NCBI GenBank assembly: GCA_040754335.1
Contig: JBFMCV010000005.1
Span: forward strand, 186,001 to 250,000
Direction of reading: 5' to 3'
DNA length: 64,000 nt
DNA from: Thermodesulfobacteriota bacterium
GTDB taxonomy: Bacteria > Desulfobacterota_D > UBA1144 > Nemesobacterales > UBA2774
Of this stretch, positions 33,994 to 43,043 are shown piece by piece. Below the pieces are notes generated by a model. The model saw only the letters and a list, made by a program, of their open reading frames with translations. It ran no database searches and was not told the DNA's origin. Each line of letters opens with the position of its first letter. Within the stretch, counting starts at the first letter, position 1. The position numbers were made by a program, and so were the translations under genes.

Positions 33994-34458
33994 ATGTCCG
34001 TAAAAGAGCTTGTCTTGAACGCTGTATCACCGTCGCCGCTTTATCTCGTAGAGCTGCCGGAGACGAAATGCAGGATAATTAAAAAAAATAATAACCGCGT
34101 CTACTGCGGCGTGTATCCGCTCATAGGCGGTCTTTTCAGAAAGGACGTGGAGGAAACGAAAAAGTTCGGCAGGGCATTATGCGACGCCGTCGCCGTGAAG
34201 ATGAACAACCACGGATTCTTCACAACGGACGAAACGCCCGAGTACGGCATATCTTACGGTTTAACCGGGAAGGAATACGAGTACATATACGAGAGGACGG
34301 GGGCTTCGAAAGACCGTCACCTCGTCGTCATGTTCGCATATCCCGAAAGGGAAGCGCTCGAGACCCAGACCTGCTTCGAGGAGCTTATGAGAAGGGAGTA
34401 TTTAAGATACAGGATCGAGGATTCAGGCTCCGGCTCCGGCCTTGAGTTCGTTTACTGA
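33994..34458 (+). CDS. Conserved-looking hypothetical protein
   Basis: A 154-residue soluble protein without signal peptide or membrane helix. Not recognised. Visible features: a basic cluster IIKKNNNRVY near 30, two Cys (VYCGVYPL and RALCDAV), and a C-terminal SGSGSG linker followed by LEFVY. The start is supported by GGGAGG 9-14 bases upstream. It is controlled from a promoter overlapped by a perfect 20-bp palindrome and appears to be a single-gene transcript. Codon use matches the host genes. Confidence 0.75.
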   Translation: MSVKELVLNAVSPSPLYLVELPETKCRIIKKNNNRVYCGVYPLIGGLFRKDVEETKKFGRALCDAVAVKMNNHGFFTTDETPEYGISYGLTGKEYEYIYERTGASKDRHLVVMFAYPEREALETQTCFEELMRREYLRYRIEDSGSGSGLEFVY

Positions 34459-34518
34459 CATATTAATGATCCGCGGATTCATATCTGTTATTGAACACCG
34501 CTTCCGGTCGAAGGAAAG

Positions 34519-35904
34519 TCAGAGCAGGAAACTGAGATTTGAGGACTCGTCTGTATCCGTATGGAGACGTCCCGAACGTATTGCTTTCCTGAAGGCTTCA
34601 TAATCGCGCTCCACCTGGTCCGCATAGGCTTCAGCGTACTTTACCAGGGCGTCGTCAAAGCTCTCCGAGGATCCCAGGTATCCCGCGATCATGCACGTAT
34701 CGCCGGCTTTGGCGTGAGCCCGCGCCAGGGCCCAGCCGCACATCTTCGCATAGGCCGTCAGGGTCTTGGGCAGGAATTTATCGAGCTCTGCCGAAACCTT
34801 CATGTCGCGGAGCTGACGGACGTAATAATCGTGGCCGTCCGGTACGCTGGCCCAGCCGAGGAATATGTCGCTCGCCGCCTGCATCAGGCGCTGCCCAGTC
34901 ACGATGCGCTCGCCCTGGTGCGCAAAGCGGCTCTTGCGGCCCGGGGGCTCGAGCACCGACCTGCGCGCCTCTTTTATCTGAAGGAAAAGAGGGTCATCGT
35001 CATCGGCGAGCTGGAGCGAAACGAAGCAGCGCGTGCCGACGCTCCCGACGCCCACGACCTTGATTGCCACGTCCTGAAGCTTATAGCGGTCGTAGAGCCG
35101 ACGACGATCTTCTTGAAGAGAGGCTCTGTAATGTTCTATGAACCTTTGCTGAGCCTTTTCATATTCCGGTACGTTCTCATGGAAATGGTAGATAAACGGA
35201 GGGTCATCGACGATCCTCCTGCGCCCGTCCACTTCTTCAGTCAGCTTGGGGAAGACGGCCTCGGATGTCCGCGAGCGGGCCTGCTTTTCCTTCCTGCTTA
35301 ACCGGTTCAGCATGTCCTTATTGCCGCGAAAGAACTCTTTCAGGTCGTCGATCGTGATTTGGGAGTACCAGACGTCGAGCGCCTTCATTTCGGCGAAGGC
35401 CGACATCCGCGTTCTATAGGTCTCGAGGGCGGCTCGCACCGCCGTGTCCGCGTTTTTTTTCGAAAAACCCCGGTCTCTCGAGGCGAGCACGATGCTCACC
35501 GCCAACCGCTTGGCATCCCATTCCCACGGCCCGGGACACGTCTCGTCGAAATCGTTGATATCGAAGGCCAGGGACCTCTCGGGCGTGGCGAAGCCTCCGA
35601 AGTTCATAAGGTGGCAGTCCCCGCAAACCTGAACTGTGATCCCTGACGCGGGAGATTTCATCAGGTCCCTCGCCTGAACTATCGCGGACCCCCGGAAGAA
35701 GCTGAAGGGCGACTGGGCCATCCTTCCGTAGCGAACGGCAATGAGGCCGGGTATGTGGTCTGAGTTGGATTCCTCGAGGAGTCCTACGGCATTATAGGAG
35801 CGGGAGCGCGGATTCCATAACGCGTGCGCGGAGCGGGAGCACTTTTCGCGGAGCGCCCTCCCTTGTTTCCGCCTCTCCGCTTTCGAAAGAGTTTCATGAT
35901 CCAT
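34519..35904 (-). CDS. DUF2252 family protein
   Basis: A 461-residue protein of the DUF2252 family, which has a kinase-like fold. Diagnostic blocks: VRYGRMAQSPFSFFRGSA near 58-75, the motif VCGDCHLMNFGGFATPERSL near 93-112, FDINDFDETCPGPWEWDAKR, and later VVGVGSVGTRCFVSL and GWALARAHAKAGD. The GDCHxxNFG motif resembles the HxxN catalytic loop of aminoglycoside-type kinases. The substrate is unknown. No signal peptide. It is flanked by host genes with no obvious pathway link. Confidence 0.88.
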   Translation of the reverse strand: MDHETLSKAERRKQGRALREKCSRSAHALWNPRSRSYNAVGLLEESNSDHIPGLIAVRYGRMAQSPFSFFRGSAIVQARDLMKSPASGITVQVCGDCHLMNFGGFATPERSLAFDINDFDETCPGPWEWDAKRLAVSIVLASRDRGFSKKNADTAVRAALETYRTRMSAFAEMKALDVWYSQITIDDLKEFFRGNKDMLNRLSRKEKQARSRTSEAVFPKLTEEVDGRRRIVDDPPFIYHFHENVPEYEKAQQRFIEHYRASLQEDRRRLYDRYKLQDVAIKVVGVGSVGTRCFVSLQLADDDDPLFLQIKEARRSVLEPPGRKSRFAHQGERIVTGQRLMQAASDIFLGWASVPDGHDYYVRQLRDMKVSAELDKFLPKTLTAYAKMCGWALARAHAKAGDTCMIAGYLGSSESFDDALVKYAEAYADQVERDYEAFRKAIRSGRLHTDTDESSNLSFLL

Positions 35905-36066
35905 GCGGTTCTCCTCCGCCCGTTATGACTGTCCCGACTACCCCCCGAAGCCAATCCTATCACAATGAACGGGAGAGTTGAATGGGGATTATCATGCATT
36001 TGCAAATATTATGTCAGGAGCCATCGCCTCATCGGAAGGAGCGGCAGGGAACCTCGACTGCACGGT

Positions 36067-36951
36067 TTAAGTCTTGATAGACGAAAAGAATTTGATGAGC
36101 TCGGCGGATACGTCTTCCGGTTTTTCCTCGGGGAGGAAGTGGCCGCAGTCGAGCGTCCCGCCACGGACGTCCGCGGCTTTCTCCTTCCACGTCTCGATTA
36201 CATTGTAAGTCCGGTTTATGAACCCTTTGGCTCCCCAGATGACAAGCAGGGGGCAGGCAATCTTCTTCTCGAAGTCCTCCTCGTCGTGAACGAGGTCGAT
36301 TGTGGCCGCGGCTCTGTAATCCTCGCAGCTCGCGTGAATAGCGGCGGGGTCGCTGAAGCATCTCACATATTCCCTCACCGCTTCTTCGTCGAATCGGGCT
36401 CCCGGCGCGCTCCAGCGCCTGAGCTTCTCCCTCAGATAATATTCCGGGTCGCAACCGATCATTTTTTCAGGAAGACCGTCAGGCTGGATAAGGAAGAACC
36501 AGTGGTAATACCCTGTCGCGAACGCCTTGTCGGCTCGCGTGAACATCGTGTGCGTGGGGGCGATGTCCATGACGCATGCGGCTTCTATGCGGTCAGGATA
36601 ATCGAGAGCCATCCTGTGCGTGACGCGTGCTCCCCTGTCGTGGCCTGCCGCGAAGAAGCTCTTGTATCCCAGCGATTCCATGACCTCCACGCAGTCCTTC
36701 GCCATGGCGCGCTTCGAATAGGTGTAATGGTCGGGCGAGGATTCGGGCTTCGAGCTGTCCCCGTAACCTCTCAAATCCGTGCATACCACGTAGAAGTGCT
36801 CTGCGAGTGCGGGAGCGGTCAGGTGCCACATCACATGAGTCTGAGGATATCCGTGCAGCAGGAGAAGCGGTTTTCCTTCCCCTCCGTGGACGATGTTGAT
36901 CGTCGCACCGGATGTTTCGATCTTCACCCTCTCGAATTTATCACCGAACAT
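36067..36951 (-). CDS. Alpha/beta hydrolase, likely fluoroacetate (haloacetate) dehalogenase
   Basis: A 294-residue alpha/beta hydrolase. The nucleophile elbow is GHDRGAR with Asp105, Arg106 and Arg109; HGYPQTHVMW is the oxyanion region; catalytic His271 is in CGHFLPEEKP. His150-Trp151 (YYHWFFL), Trp180, Tyr212 and Asp129 are present. These match, at a near-constant offset of about five residues for most, the set known for Rhodopseudomonas fluoroacetate dehalogenase (Asp110, Arg111, Arg114, Asp134, His155, Trp156, Trp185, Tyr219, His280), in which His, Trp and Tyr hold the fluoride. Epoxide hydrolases also use an Asp nucleophile but lack this His-Trp-Tyr halide pocket. Dehalogenase is the best call; activity on C-F is inferred. 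Confidence 0.8.
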   Translation of the reverse strand: MFGDKFERVKIETSGATINIVHGGEGKPLLLLHGYPQTHVMWHLTAPALAEHFYVVCTDLRGYGDSSKPESSPDHYTYSKRAMAKDCVEVMESLGYKSFFAAGHDRGARVTHRMALDYPDRIEAACVMDIAPTHTMFTRADKAFATGYYHWFFLIQPDGLPEKMIGCDPEYYLREKLRRWSAPGARFDEEAVREYVRCFSDPAAIHASCEDYRAAATIDLVHDEEDFEKKIACPLLVIWGAKGFINRTYNVIETWKEKAADVRGGTLDCGHFLPEEKPEDVSAELIKFFSSIKT

Positions 36952-37030
36952 ACCGGTTGATTACGTTACAACCGAATGGCGCGCATGTCGAGTAGCGGTG
37001 CCGGTTGTCCCTCACGTCGTCAACGGATGA

Positions 37031-38611
37031 TCAGTACACCCATCCGAACGCGAGGTCGATTCCGCTCTCGCCGTTGAAATCGTCCGAGCCCAGCATCCGG
37101 TACGCGTAATCGAGCTTGACGAATATGGAATTGACGAACGTGTAGGAAAGCCCTCCGGTGAAGACCGTTCTCTCGTACCGCGGATTGTCGAAGAGGGTAT
37201 CGCGCGGGTTGAAGAAGGTATCGTAATAATCGACCCTGACGAACGGCTCGAGCCTGTGCAGGTGATCCAGGCCGACGTAGGTATTTATGTTGTAGCCGAT
37301 CTCGCCCCAGGACGAAAAAGCGTTATCCGAGACGGCAGTTCTGGGCACGTCCAGGTTGTTTGACAGCCTCTTGTTCCTTTCCGAGACTTCTTCCGCGTCC
37401 CACAGGTGTCCCCATATCACGTCGCCGCTCCCCCGCCACCTGCCGTGCTCGAATATCACGTGCGCGTCCAGCAGCAGTAACGGAGCATCCACGTCCGGCA
37501 GGTCGTCCTTGGGCCTGTTGGCCGACGTGTCTATTCCGTAATATGCGGACGTGCCGACCAGGAGACCGTAGTTGGGAAGCTTGAAGTCGACCCTCCCGAC
37601 GAGCGCGAGGCCCGTCGCTTTTATCGTCTCGAATTTACCCTGATGGCCCCCTGTAATCCAGTTGAGCGAGCCGAAGCCCGTGGAGTCGAGCCCATTCACT
37701 ACCTGGAAGGTCAGATCCCAGTTGTCGTTGACGTAATACTCGAAGCTCGCGCCCATCTCGTCCCATACCGCCGGTATGACGTTCGTCTCCGACTCCGGAC
37801 GCCGGGCCGCGAGATAGTCCGTCGGCTTGTTGAGAAACGACATCAGGCCGATCGCGAGGTAGAACCGCCCGGCTTTAAGCTTGCCCCAATCGCTGAACTT
37901 TTTGCTCAGGTATAGCTCCTCTACGTTTACCTCCCCGCCCTTCTCGATTTCCTGCTCGTATTCTCCGAACTCCTCATACTCGATTTCGAAGGTCGACCCG
38001 GTGCCCCCGTGCTCGAATTCCACCTCTGCCTCGAACCCGAGCCCGGCGAACATCTCCCCTTCGAGCTCGAGCACGAACCGCGTAAGATCGAATTCAAGCC
38101 TGTTGTCCGAGCCCGACCCGCCGGGACGGTTCTGATTCGGACCGTAGTTGTACCATGAGAAAAGGATGTCCGCGTAACCTTCCCACGTAAGCTTGAACGG
38201 GCCTTCTTCAGCGAGTTTTTTATAAGGCTTGTCGCCCGCGTTTATCCTCTCGAAGAAGTCTTCCTCGTCTATATCCCTTTCATCTTCCTCTTCGGTGTAT
38301 TTCTCTACCTCCCCCTCGTCTTCTCCCACTCCCTCCTTCTCCTGGGGAGAGGGCTTCGCGGTCTTGGGCTGCTCCGCCGTGAGCTCGTCTATGCGCTTTT
38401 CGAGTGACTGTATCTTTTCGGCGTTCTCCTTTTTCATCTTTTCGAGCTCTGCAGTCCTTTCCGCGTTTTCCTTTTTCAGCTCCTGTATCATCTCTTTTAA
38501 TTCCTGAAACTCGTCCTTGCTTGGCGCGGCCTGTGGATATGCGGCCTCCGTGAGAAGAAAGGCCGTGAGACATATGCCCAGCGTGCTCAGAATTAAACTG
38601 TATATTTTCAT
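37031..38611 (-). CDS. Outer-membrane porin with coiled-coil stalk
   Basis: A 526-residue exported protein: signal peptide (1-26), a Lys/Glu coiled coil (about 33-80, repeats like LKKENAERTAELEKMKKEN), an acidic linker (about 88-125), then a beta-barrel (about 135-526). Barrel strands include FKLTWEGYADILFSWYNYG, KLKAGRFYLAIGLMSFLN and the terminal SGIDLAFGWVY. It belongs to the broad OprP-like or DcaP-like porin class with an N-terminal trimer stalk. It begins 10 bp after the di-heme oxidoreductase gene in an operon headed by an imelysin and Fur sites, so uptake of an iron or metal compound is a reasonable inference. Confidence 0.8.
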   Translation of the reverse strand: MKIYSLILSTLGICLTAFLLTEAAYPQAAPSKDEFQELKEMIQELKKENAERTAELEKMKKENAEKIQSLEKRIDELTAEQPKTAKPSPQEKEGVGEDEGEVEKYTEEEDERDIDEEDFFERINAGDKPYKKLAEEGPFKLTWEGYADILFSWYNYGPNQNRPGGSGSDNRLEFDLTRFVLELEGEMFAGLGFEAEVEFEHGGTGSTFEIEYEEFGEYEQEIEKGGEVNVEELYLSKKFSDWGKLKAGRFYLAIGLMSFLNKPTDYLAARRPESETNVIPAVWDEMGASFEYYVNDNWDLTFQVVNGLDSTGFGSLNWITGGHQGKFETIKATGLALVGRVDFKLPNYGLLVGTSAYYGIDTSANRPKDDLPDVDAPLLLLDAHVIFEHGRWRGSGDVIWGHLWDAEEVSERNKRLSNNLDVPRTAVSDNAFSSWGEIGYNINTYVGLDHLHRLEPFVRVDYYDTFFNPRDTLFDNPRYERTVFTGGLSYTFVNSIFVKLDYAYRMLGSDDFNGESGIDLAFGWVY

Positions 38612-38621
38612 GTCGTCTTCC

Positions 38622-40007
38622 TTAGAGTGAAGATAAAAATTTGATGAGCTTGTCGCGCTCGCCCTTTGGCAGGTTCATGAACCCGTCTTTCGCGTTTTCA
38701 GCTTCGCCGCCGTGCCAGAGTATCGCCTCTTCGAGAGTCCTGGCTCTCCCGTCGTGCAAATAGTTCTGCTGCCCGAGAACCGTTACCGTGAGACCTATAG
38801 CCCAGAGGGGCGCTGTCCTCCATTCGCGGCCTGTCGCCTGAAAATCCCGACGGTGGTCGGCGAGGCCTTCGCCCATGTCGTGCAGTAGCAGGTCGGTAAA
38901 AGGCTGGATTACCTGATTCCTTAGCTCGGAAAGCTCGTGGTCCCCTGTTTCCATCACTGATGCATGACAGAGACTGCATCCCAGATCGAAGAAGATGCTT
39001 TCGCCCCGGGGGACGTCAGGGTCGTCCGTTTCCGCACGAAGCGGAACGGCTAGGGTCTGGGTGTAAAAGGTGGTCAGCTCGAGGGTTTCCTCGTCGATTT
39101 CGGGGGCGGGTTCATTGCCCAGGATGTCGGGGCTCGAAACGCCCATGTCCTCTATGTATGCGGTCGCTGCCTGCTGCCTCAGGTTAGGCATGGAAGCTTT
39201 GTGACCGAACCTGCCGATCTCGGTCGTCTGTTTGATGTTGTTCCAGACCATGTTCGGCCGTCCTGATATGCCGTCGCCGTCCTCGTCGCCGGGGTCGGCC
39301 ATGGCGAGTATCTCCTCCTCCGGTACGGCTTCGAGGAGGCCGAGGCCGATCACGGGCGGGGGTATCCTGACCGAGGTGAGGATGTTGCTGCCGAGGGGTT
39401 CTCCGTTTGCAAGCACTATGGTAAGAACCGGACGCCTAAGGTTATAAGGCGTGCCGTCCGGATACGTTCCGGTTACCTCCTCCCATTCCAGTGTCACATC
39501 CGCCTCGGGCTCGAATCCGAACGTGGCGTGGTCCTGTATCTGGTTCCCGATGCCCTCGACAGGGGGGTTGCCGCCCTGTACCGTCGGCGTGCCTTCGGGA
39601 TCCGAGACCCTGACGAGAGCCATGCTCCGGAGGCCGGTATTTCCGAATTCCGGAAGCCCCCTGCCGTTCTTTATGTGGCACGACTCGCATGAAACGTTGT
39701 TGAAAAGCGGGCCGAGACCGGGATTGACGACTGCAGGCGGCGTTACGAAGACGTCGCCGAAAGTAGCGTCGCCCAGTGTGTGCTTGATCAAGGATTCTTC
39801 GGACAGATTCGCCGCTGGCTCTTCGAATGCGAACGAGGTGCGGTTGTCCACGCTGGTATCACCGCCGGCTTTTACAGTTGTATCCGTTTCCCCCGATCCT
39901 CCACTGTCGCAGGCGGCAAGAAGCAGGGCCGCTGCTATGATAAAAACAAAAAAAGAAACGAATTGCTTATAGAAATTCCCTGGTACAGTCTCACCTGTGT
40001 GAATCAT
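38622..40007 (-). CDS. Di-heme oxidoreductase (DUF1111) lipoprotein
   Basis: A 461-residue periplasmic or outer-membrane-anchored protein. The signal sequence ends in a lipobox (ALLLAAC, about residue 33). Two c-type heme sites are visible: CESCH in NVSCESCHIKNGRG (about 108) and CSLCH in DLGCSLCHASV (about 346). Further DUF1111 blocks are GLGLLEAVPEEEILAMADP, GRFGHKASMPNLRQQ and LHDGRARTLEEAILWHGGEA. This family was annotated as thiol oxidoreductase and commonly neighbours imelysins in iron-regulated operons, as here. Its electron donor and acceptor are unknown. Confidence 0.88.
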   Translation of the reverse strand: MIHTGETVPGNFYKQFVSFFVFIIAAALLLAACDSGGSGETDTTVKAGGDTSVDNRTSFAFEEPAANLSEESLIKHTLGDATFGDVFVTPPAVVNPGLGPLFNNVSCESCHIKNGRGLPEFGNTGLRSMALVRVSDPEGTPTVQGGNPPVEGIGNQIQDHATFGFEPEADVTLEWEEVTGTYPDGTPYNLRRPVLTIVLANGEPLGSNILTSVRIPPPVIGLGLLEAVPEEEILAMADPGDEDGDGISGRPNMVWNNIKQTTEIGRFGHKASMPNLRQQAATAYIEDMGVSSPDILGNEPAPEIDEETLELTTFYTQTLAVPLRAETDDPDVPRGESIFFDLGCSLCHASVMETGDHELSELRNQVIQPFTDLLLHDMGEGLADHRRDFQATGREWRTAPLWAIGLTVTVLGQQNYLHDGRARTLEEAILWHGGEAENAKDGFMNLPKGERDKLIKFLSSL

Positions 40008-40072
40008 GTTCCCTCACCCAACGAGCGGCGCCAATTCCGGCGATTGATTCGGAAGAGGCGCCGGACGTTAAT

Positions 40073-41149
40073 TTATTGCTGAATTACCGGCAGGACTTCA
40101 TTGTTGAGAGTATCGAAAGCCTGCCTGCAGGCTTCCTGGGCGGCGACGATCTCGTCCGCTGCGTCCGGGTCGAGAATCGCGTCACGGAACGGCTGGGGGA
40201 TTGCCAGGATCGCATCAATTGCATCATTGATCTCATCTTCCATCCTCTGAGCAAGCTCCGGGTCTGACTCGGCTACGAGCTCGTCAAGCCCCGTGCCGAT
40301 CAACCCTAAGCCCGGGTGGTCTCCGGTATAGGCGTGCAGCGCACCGCGAACGTCGTTCGCAAAGTCCTGGCGTGAGTTAAAGCTGAACTGGCTTTCGACG
40401 GCTTCCACGTCCTGGTTATCGAACGGCTCTGCAATCTTGCCGTTTGCGACCTCGTCGAGGATGATCGACATACCTTCGATTATCTGCTCAAGAGCGCTCA
40501 CCTGAGAGGGGAATACGGAATTATTGCCTGCGCCTTTCATTATCTCCCCGAACGGCTCGTCCCCTCCGGCCCAGTCCGTGTAGAGCTCTTCAGAGGTACT
40601 TTCAATATCTCTTACGACTGATATGAGGTATTCGAATTCCCTTGCGCCGAGCTCGTCGACGTCAAAAGCGAAGAGGAGGTATTCCGCGGTGTGGAACCCC
40701 TTGAGCGTGGGATCAAGATTCCCGACAAATTCCTCGGTCAGCTCGGCATCGCTCGAAAGAACTGCGTCCAGGTCTGTCCTGTTGACAGGCCAGCTGTCGA
40801 GTGCGGGATCGTGGCCTTTGAAATCTACAGGCCCGAAGAGCCAGGACTCGCTCTGCTCCCAGGGTATTCTGGCTGCAAACCACGCTTCCCGGGCGGCTTC
40901 GAGGCTTTCTTCCGTCGGATCCGCTTCCAGGGCCTCGCAAGCCTCCCTTAGCGTAGCCGACCGTTCGCGTAAATGGTCGTAAGTGGGTATAACCACGTTA
41001 TCTACATAGTCGTCGATTATACTCTGAATGAATTCATCGTTCGTTCCACCCCCGCCTCCACCTCCTGAATCATCGGACCCCCCGCCGCCGCAGCTTAAAA
41101 CGAAAAGAATAGATACTATCGTTACCAGAATCCCCTTCTTGCTTAGCAT
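40073..41149 (-). CDS. Imelysin-like (M75 family) iron-regulated lipoprotein
   Basis: The start is the ATG at 41149 (MLSKKGILVTIVSILFVLSC), with AGGAGG about 9 bases upstream; an upstream in-frame start at 41248 would run through the promoter region. The 358-residue protein has a lipobox (FVLSC, Cys20), a Gly/Ser linker, then the helical imelysin domain. The family GxHxxE motif is present as LKGFHTAEYLLFA, together with GPVDFKGHDPALDSWPVNRT. Imelysins are Fur-regulated periplasmic or surface proteins of the EfeO/M75 group, thought to bind iron or another metal rather than act as peptidases. First gene of the operon; two Fur-type palindromes lie directly upstream. Confidence 0.87.
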   Translation of the reverse strand: MLSKKGILVTIVSILFVLSCGGGGSDDSGGGGGGGTNDEFIQSIIDDYVDNVVIPTYDHLRERSATLREACEALEADPTEESLEAAREAWFAARIPWEQSESWLFGPVDFKGHDPALDSWPVNRTDLDAVLSSDAELTEEFVGNLDPTLKGFHTAEYLLFAFDVDELGAREFEYLISVVRDIESTSEELYTDWAGGDEPFGEIMKGAGNNSVFPSQVSALEQIIEGMSIILDEVANGKIAEPFDNQDVEAVESQFSFNSRQDFANDVRGALHAYTGDHPGLGLIGTGLDELVAESDPELAQRMEDEINDAIDAILAIPQPFRDAILDPDAADEIVAAQEACRQAFDTLNNEVLPVIQQ

Positions 41150-41197
41150 GACAAATTCCTCCTCTTGAATTACAGGGCGCACCGGCCCTATAATAAT

Positions 41198-41216
41198 ATT
41201 GATTATGATAATCAAT
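41198..41216. promoter_or_regulatory. Fur-type operator, promoter-proximal
   Basis: ATTGATTATGATAATCAAT is a 19-bp palindrome apart from its central base and closely follows the Fur consensus. It lies about 50 bp upstream of the imelysin ATG. Confidence 0.7.
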
Positions 41217-41295
41217 AACATCTTAACTGTATCAACCCGGGCTGTCAAGAAATAGTCAATAATATGAGAATGTTAGATGGAAATAATTATTATAT

Positions 41296-41314
41296 GATAA
41301 TGATTATCATTATA
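41296..41314. promoter_or_regulatory. Fur-type operator, near-consensus
   Basis: GATAATGATTATCATTATA differs from the palindromic GATAATGATTATCATTATC consensus at the last base only. It lies 80 bp upstream of the other Fur site. The rest of the 41315-41808 spacer holds no gene that I can support. Confidence 0.8.
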
Positions 41315-41808
41315 ATTATCTTAATTTGACGTGCAATCATTGCATTTACATAAGTGAATTATCTGGAATTTCGATTAGTCCGGCGCTGAAAAAATAAAGG
41401 GATCGGCCGGACAAGGATGAGGACAGGACGGCCTCCGTATAGGACTGTGCCGGCGGCTCAGGAGATCGGCTTAAATGATGTAAACTGCTTTAGCAAGGTC
41501 TTCGAGATAGCGCTCTTCGGCGGAAGGAAATAATAAGTAAGCACGCACGATAACAAAGAATTGCAGTCTTGCATCTTATACTGTTTCAAAACGTCTAATT
41601 CGATATAATATTTCCGTTGTTTTACCCTCATAATGGAGAATGCCGTTAGAATCACAACACAGAAACGGATCACGAACGATTTCGACATGAGTGAAATAAG
41701 TGTCCTGGAATATGCGCCGCCACCGTTCATGTATATAAATCCGTCAGTCATTAGATTAAGTGTTATTCTGTCGCGAATCAGGCGGGACTCTCCAGTTTTG
41801 GAGAGATT

Positions 41809-42930
41809 ATGATTGACTTATTACCTGTTTTTCTTGCGGCCGGGCTGCTGTTCTTCCTGTCGTTTGTCAATGGGGGGAACGATGTTTCGAAGGCCGTAGC
41901 CACACTCGCCGGAGCGGGGCTCGCTTCCGTCCGAGGCGCTATCGCATGGGGAACGCTCTGGACGGTGGCGGGCGCGCTCGCGGGGCTGCTTTGGGGCGGC
42001 TCGCTCATAAAAAATATCAACGGCAGCGTCTATGTCGAGTCTCATGATTTTTACATGCCGCTGGCACTCTCGGTATCTGTTGCGCCCATTCTCTGGGTCG
42101 CGCTGGCAACATGGCGAGGCTGGCCCGTATCCACGACTCACGCCATAGTCGGCGGGTTCGTCGGAGCGGGGTTAATGGCTTATGGAACGGGAGGCATCGA
42201 CTGGCCCCACACCTTTTCAAAAATAGCGCTGCCGCTTCTGGCAAGCCCTTTTATAGCGATTGCTCTAGCGTGGTTTTTAGCGCCGGCGCTTGAGAAATCC
42301 GCCCGTCTTACCAATCGCGTAAGATTATGTTTGACCCCTGTGCCAAAGCTCTCGCTTGTAGCCTCACGCGGCGCTATAACTCGTCAGGCGGAGGCTCCTA
42401 TAGACGATTGCCTCGTCTGCGACTGCGACAGCCCGCAGGCTGGCCTGACCCACGGCGTGACGTTGTCCGTCGACAATATGCACTGGCTTACCAGCGGAAT
42501 GCTGTCCTTTTCACGAGGGCTGAACGATGCGCCGAAGCTGGTCGCCGTCGTCGTGCCATTCCTTATGCTCGGCGATCTTGCGGCCCCTGCGTGGCTGTTT
42601 ATCTGGGGGGCGTTGGCTATGGGCGCAGGAAGCTGGTTCGCCGGAAAAAACATTACCGAGGTGCTTGGCTTTAATGTTACGAAGATGAACCATGAGGAAG
42701 GATTTTCCGCTAATCTGGTGGCCGCCTTTCTCGTGGTCGGGGCAAGCCGTTTCGGTCTTCCCGTTTCAACCACGCACGTTTCGGCGTCCTCGATCATGGG
42801 TGTAGGTCTTAGCCGGCAAAAGGGGCTTAACATAAATACGGTCAGGACGATGCTGTTCGCGTGGCTCGTGACCGTGCCGGCCGCGGGGCTGTTTGCCGCT
42901 CTCATTTATATGGCAGGTGCTTTATTATAA
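41809..42930 (+). CDS. Inorganic phosphate transporter, PiT family
   Basis: A 373-residue inner-membrane Pi:cation symporter. The two inverted PiT signature repeats are visible: SFVNGGNDVSKAVATLAGAG (about 19-38) and SFSRGLNDAPKLVAVVVPFL (about 228-247). The matching second motifs are GWPVSTTHAIVGGFVGAG and FGLPVSTTHVSASSIMGVG. About ten hydrophobic helices surround a hydrophilic central loop containing a Cys pair (CLVCDCDS). No PhoU-like partner is next to it. It is not adjacent to the phoBR block, and no Pho-box was recognised upstream. Confidence 0.92.
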   Translation: MIDLLPVFLAAGLLFFLSFVNGGNDVSKAVATLAGAGLASVRGAIAWGTLWTVAGALAGLLWGGSLIKNINGSVYVESHDFYMPLALSVSVAPILWVALATWRGWPVSTTHAIVGGFVGAGLMAYGTGGIDWPHTFSKIALPLLASPFIAIALAWFLAPALEKSARLTNRVRLCLTPVPKLSLVASRGAITRQAEAPIDDCLVCDCDSPQAGLTHGVTLSVDNMHWLTSGMLSFSRGLNDAPKLVAVVVPFLMLGDLAAPAWLFIWGALAMGAGSWFAGKNITEVLGFNVTKMNHEEGFSANLVAAFLVVGASRFGLPVSTTHVSASSIMGVGLSRQKGLNINTVRTMLFAWLVTVPAAGLFAALIYMAGALL

Positions 42931-43043
42931 TATTTTGTGGTGCAATATATTCTGCTCAGGCATTACATCAGGAGGCATCTATGTTTGCGGGACAGTCTCA
43001 ATTGCCCGCAAAAAAGTCAGCAGGAGTTTTGTTTGCAATATGT

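Noticed and set aside
41458-41751. 97-codon minus-strand frame upstream of the PiT gene
   Set aside because: No ribosome site, no family resemblance and composition unlike host genes; it lies in a regulatory spacer.
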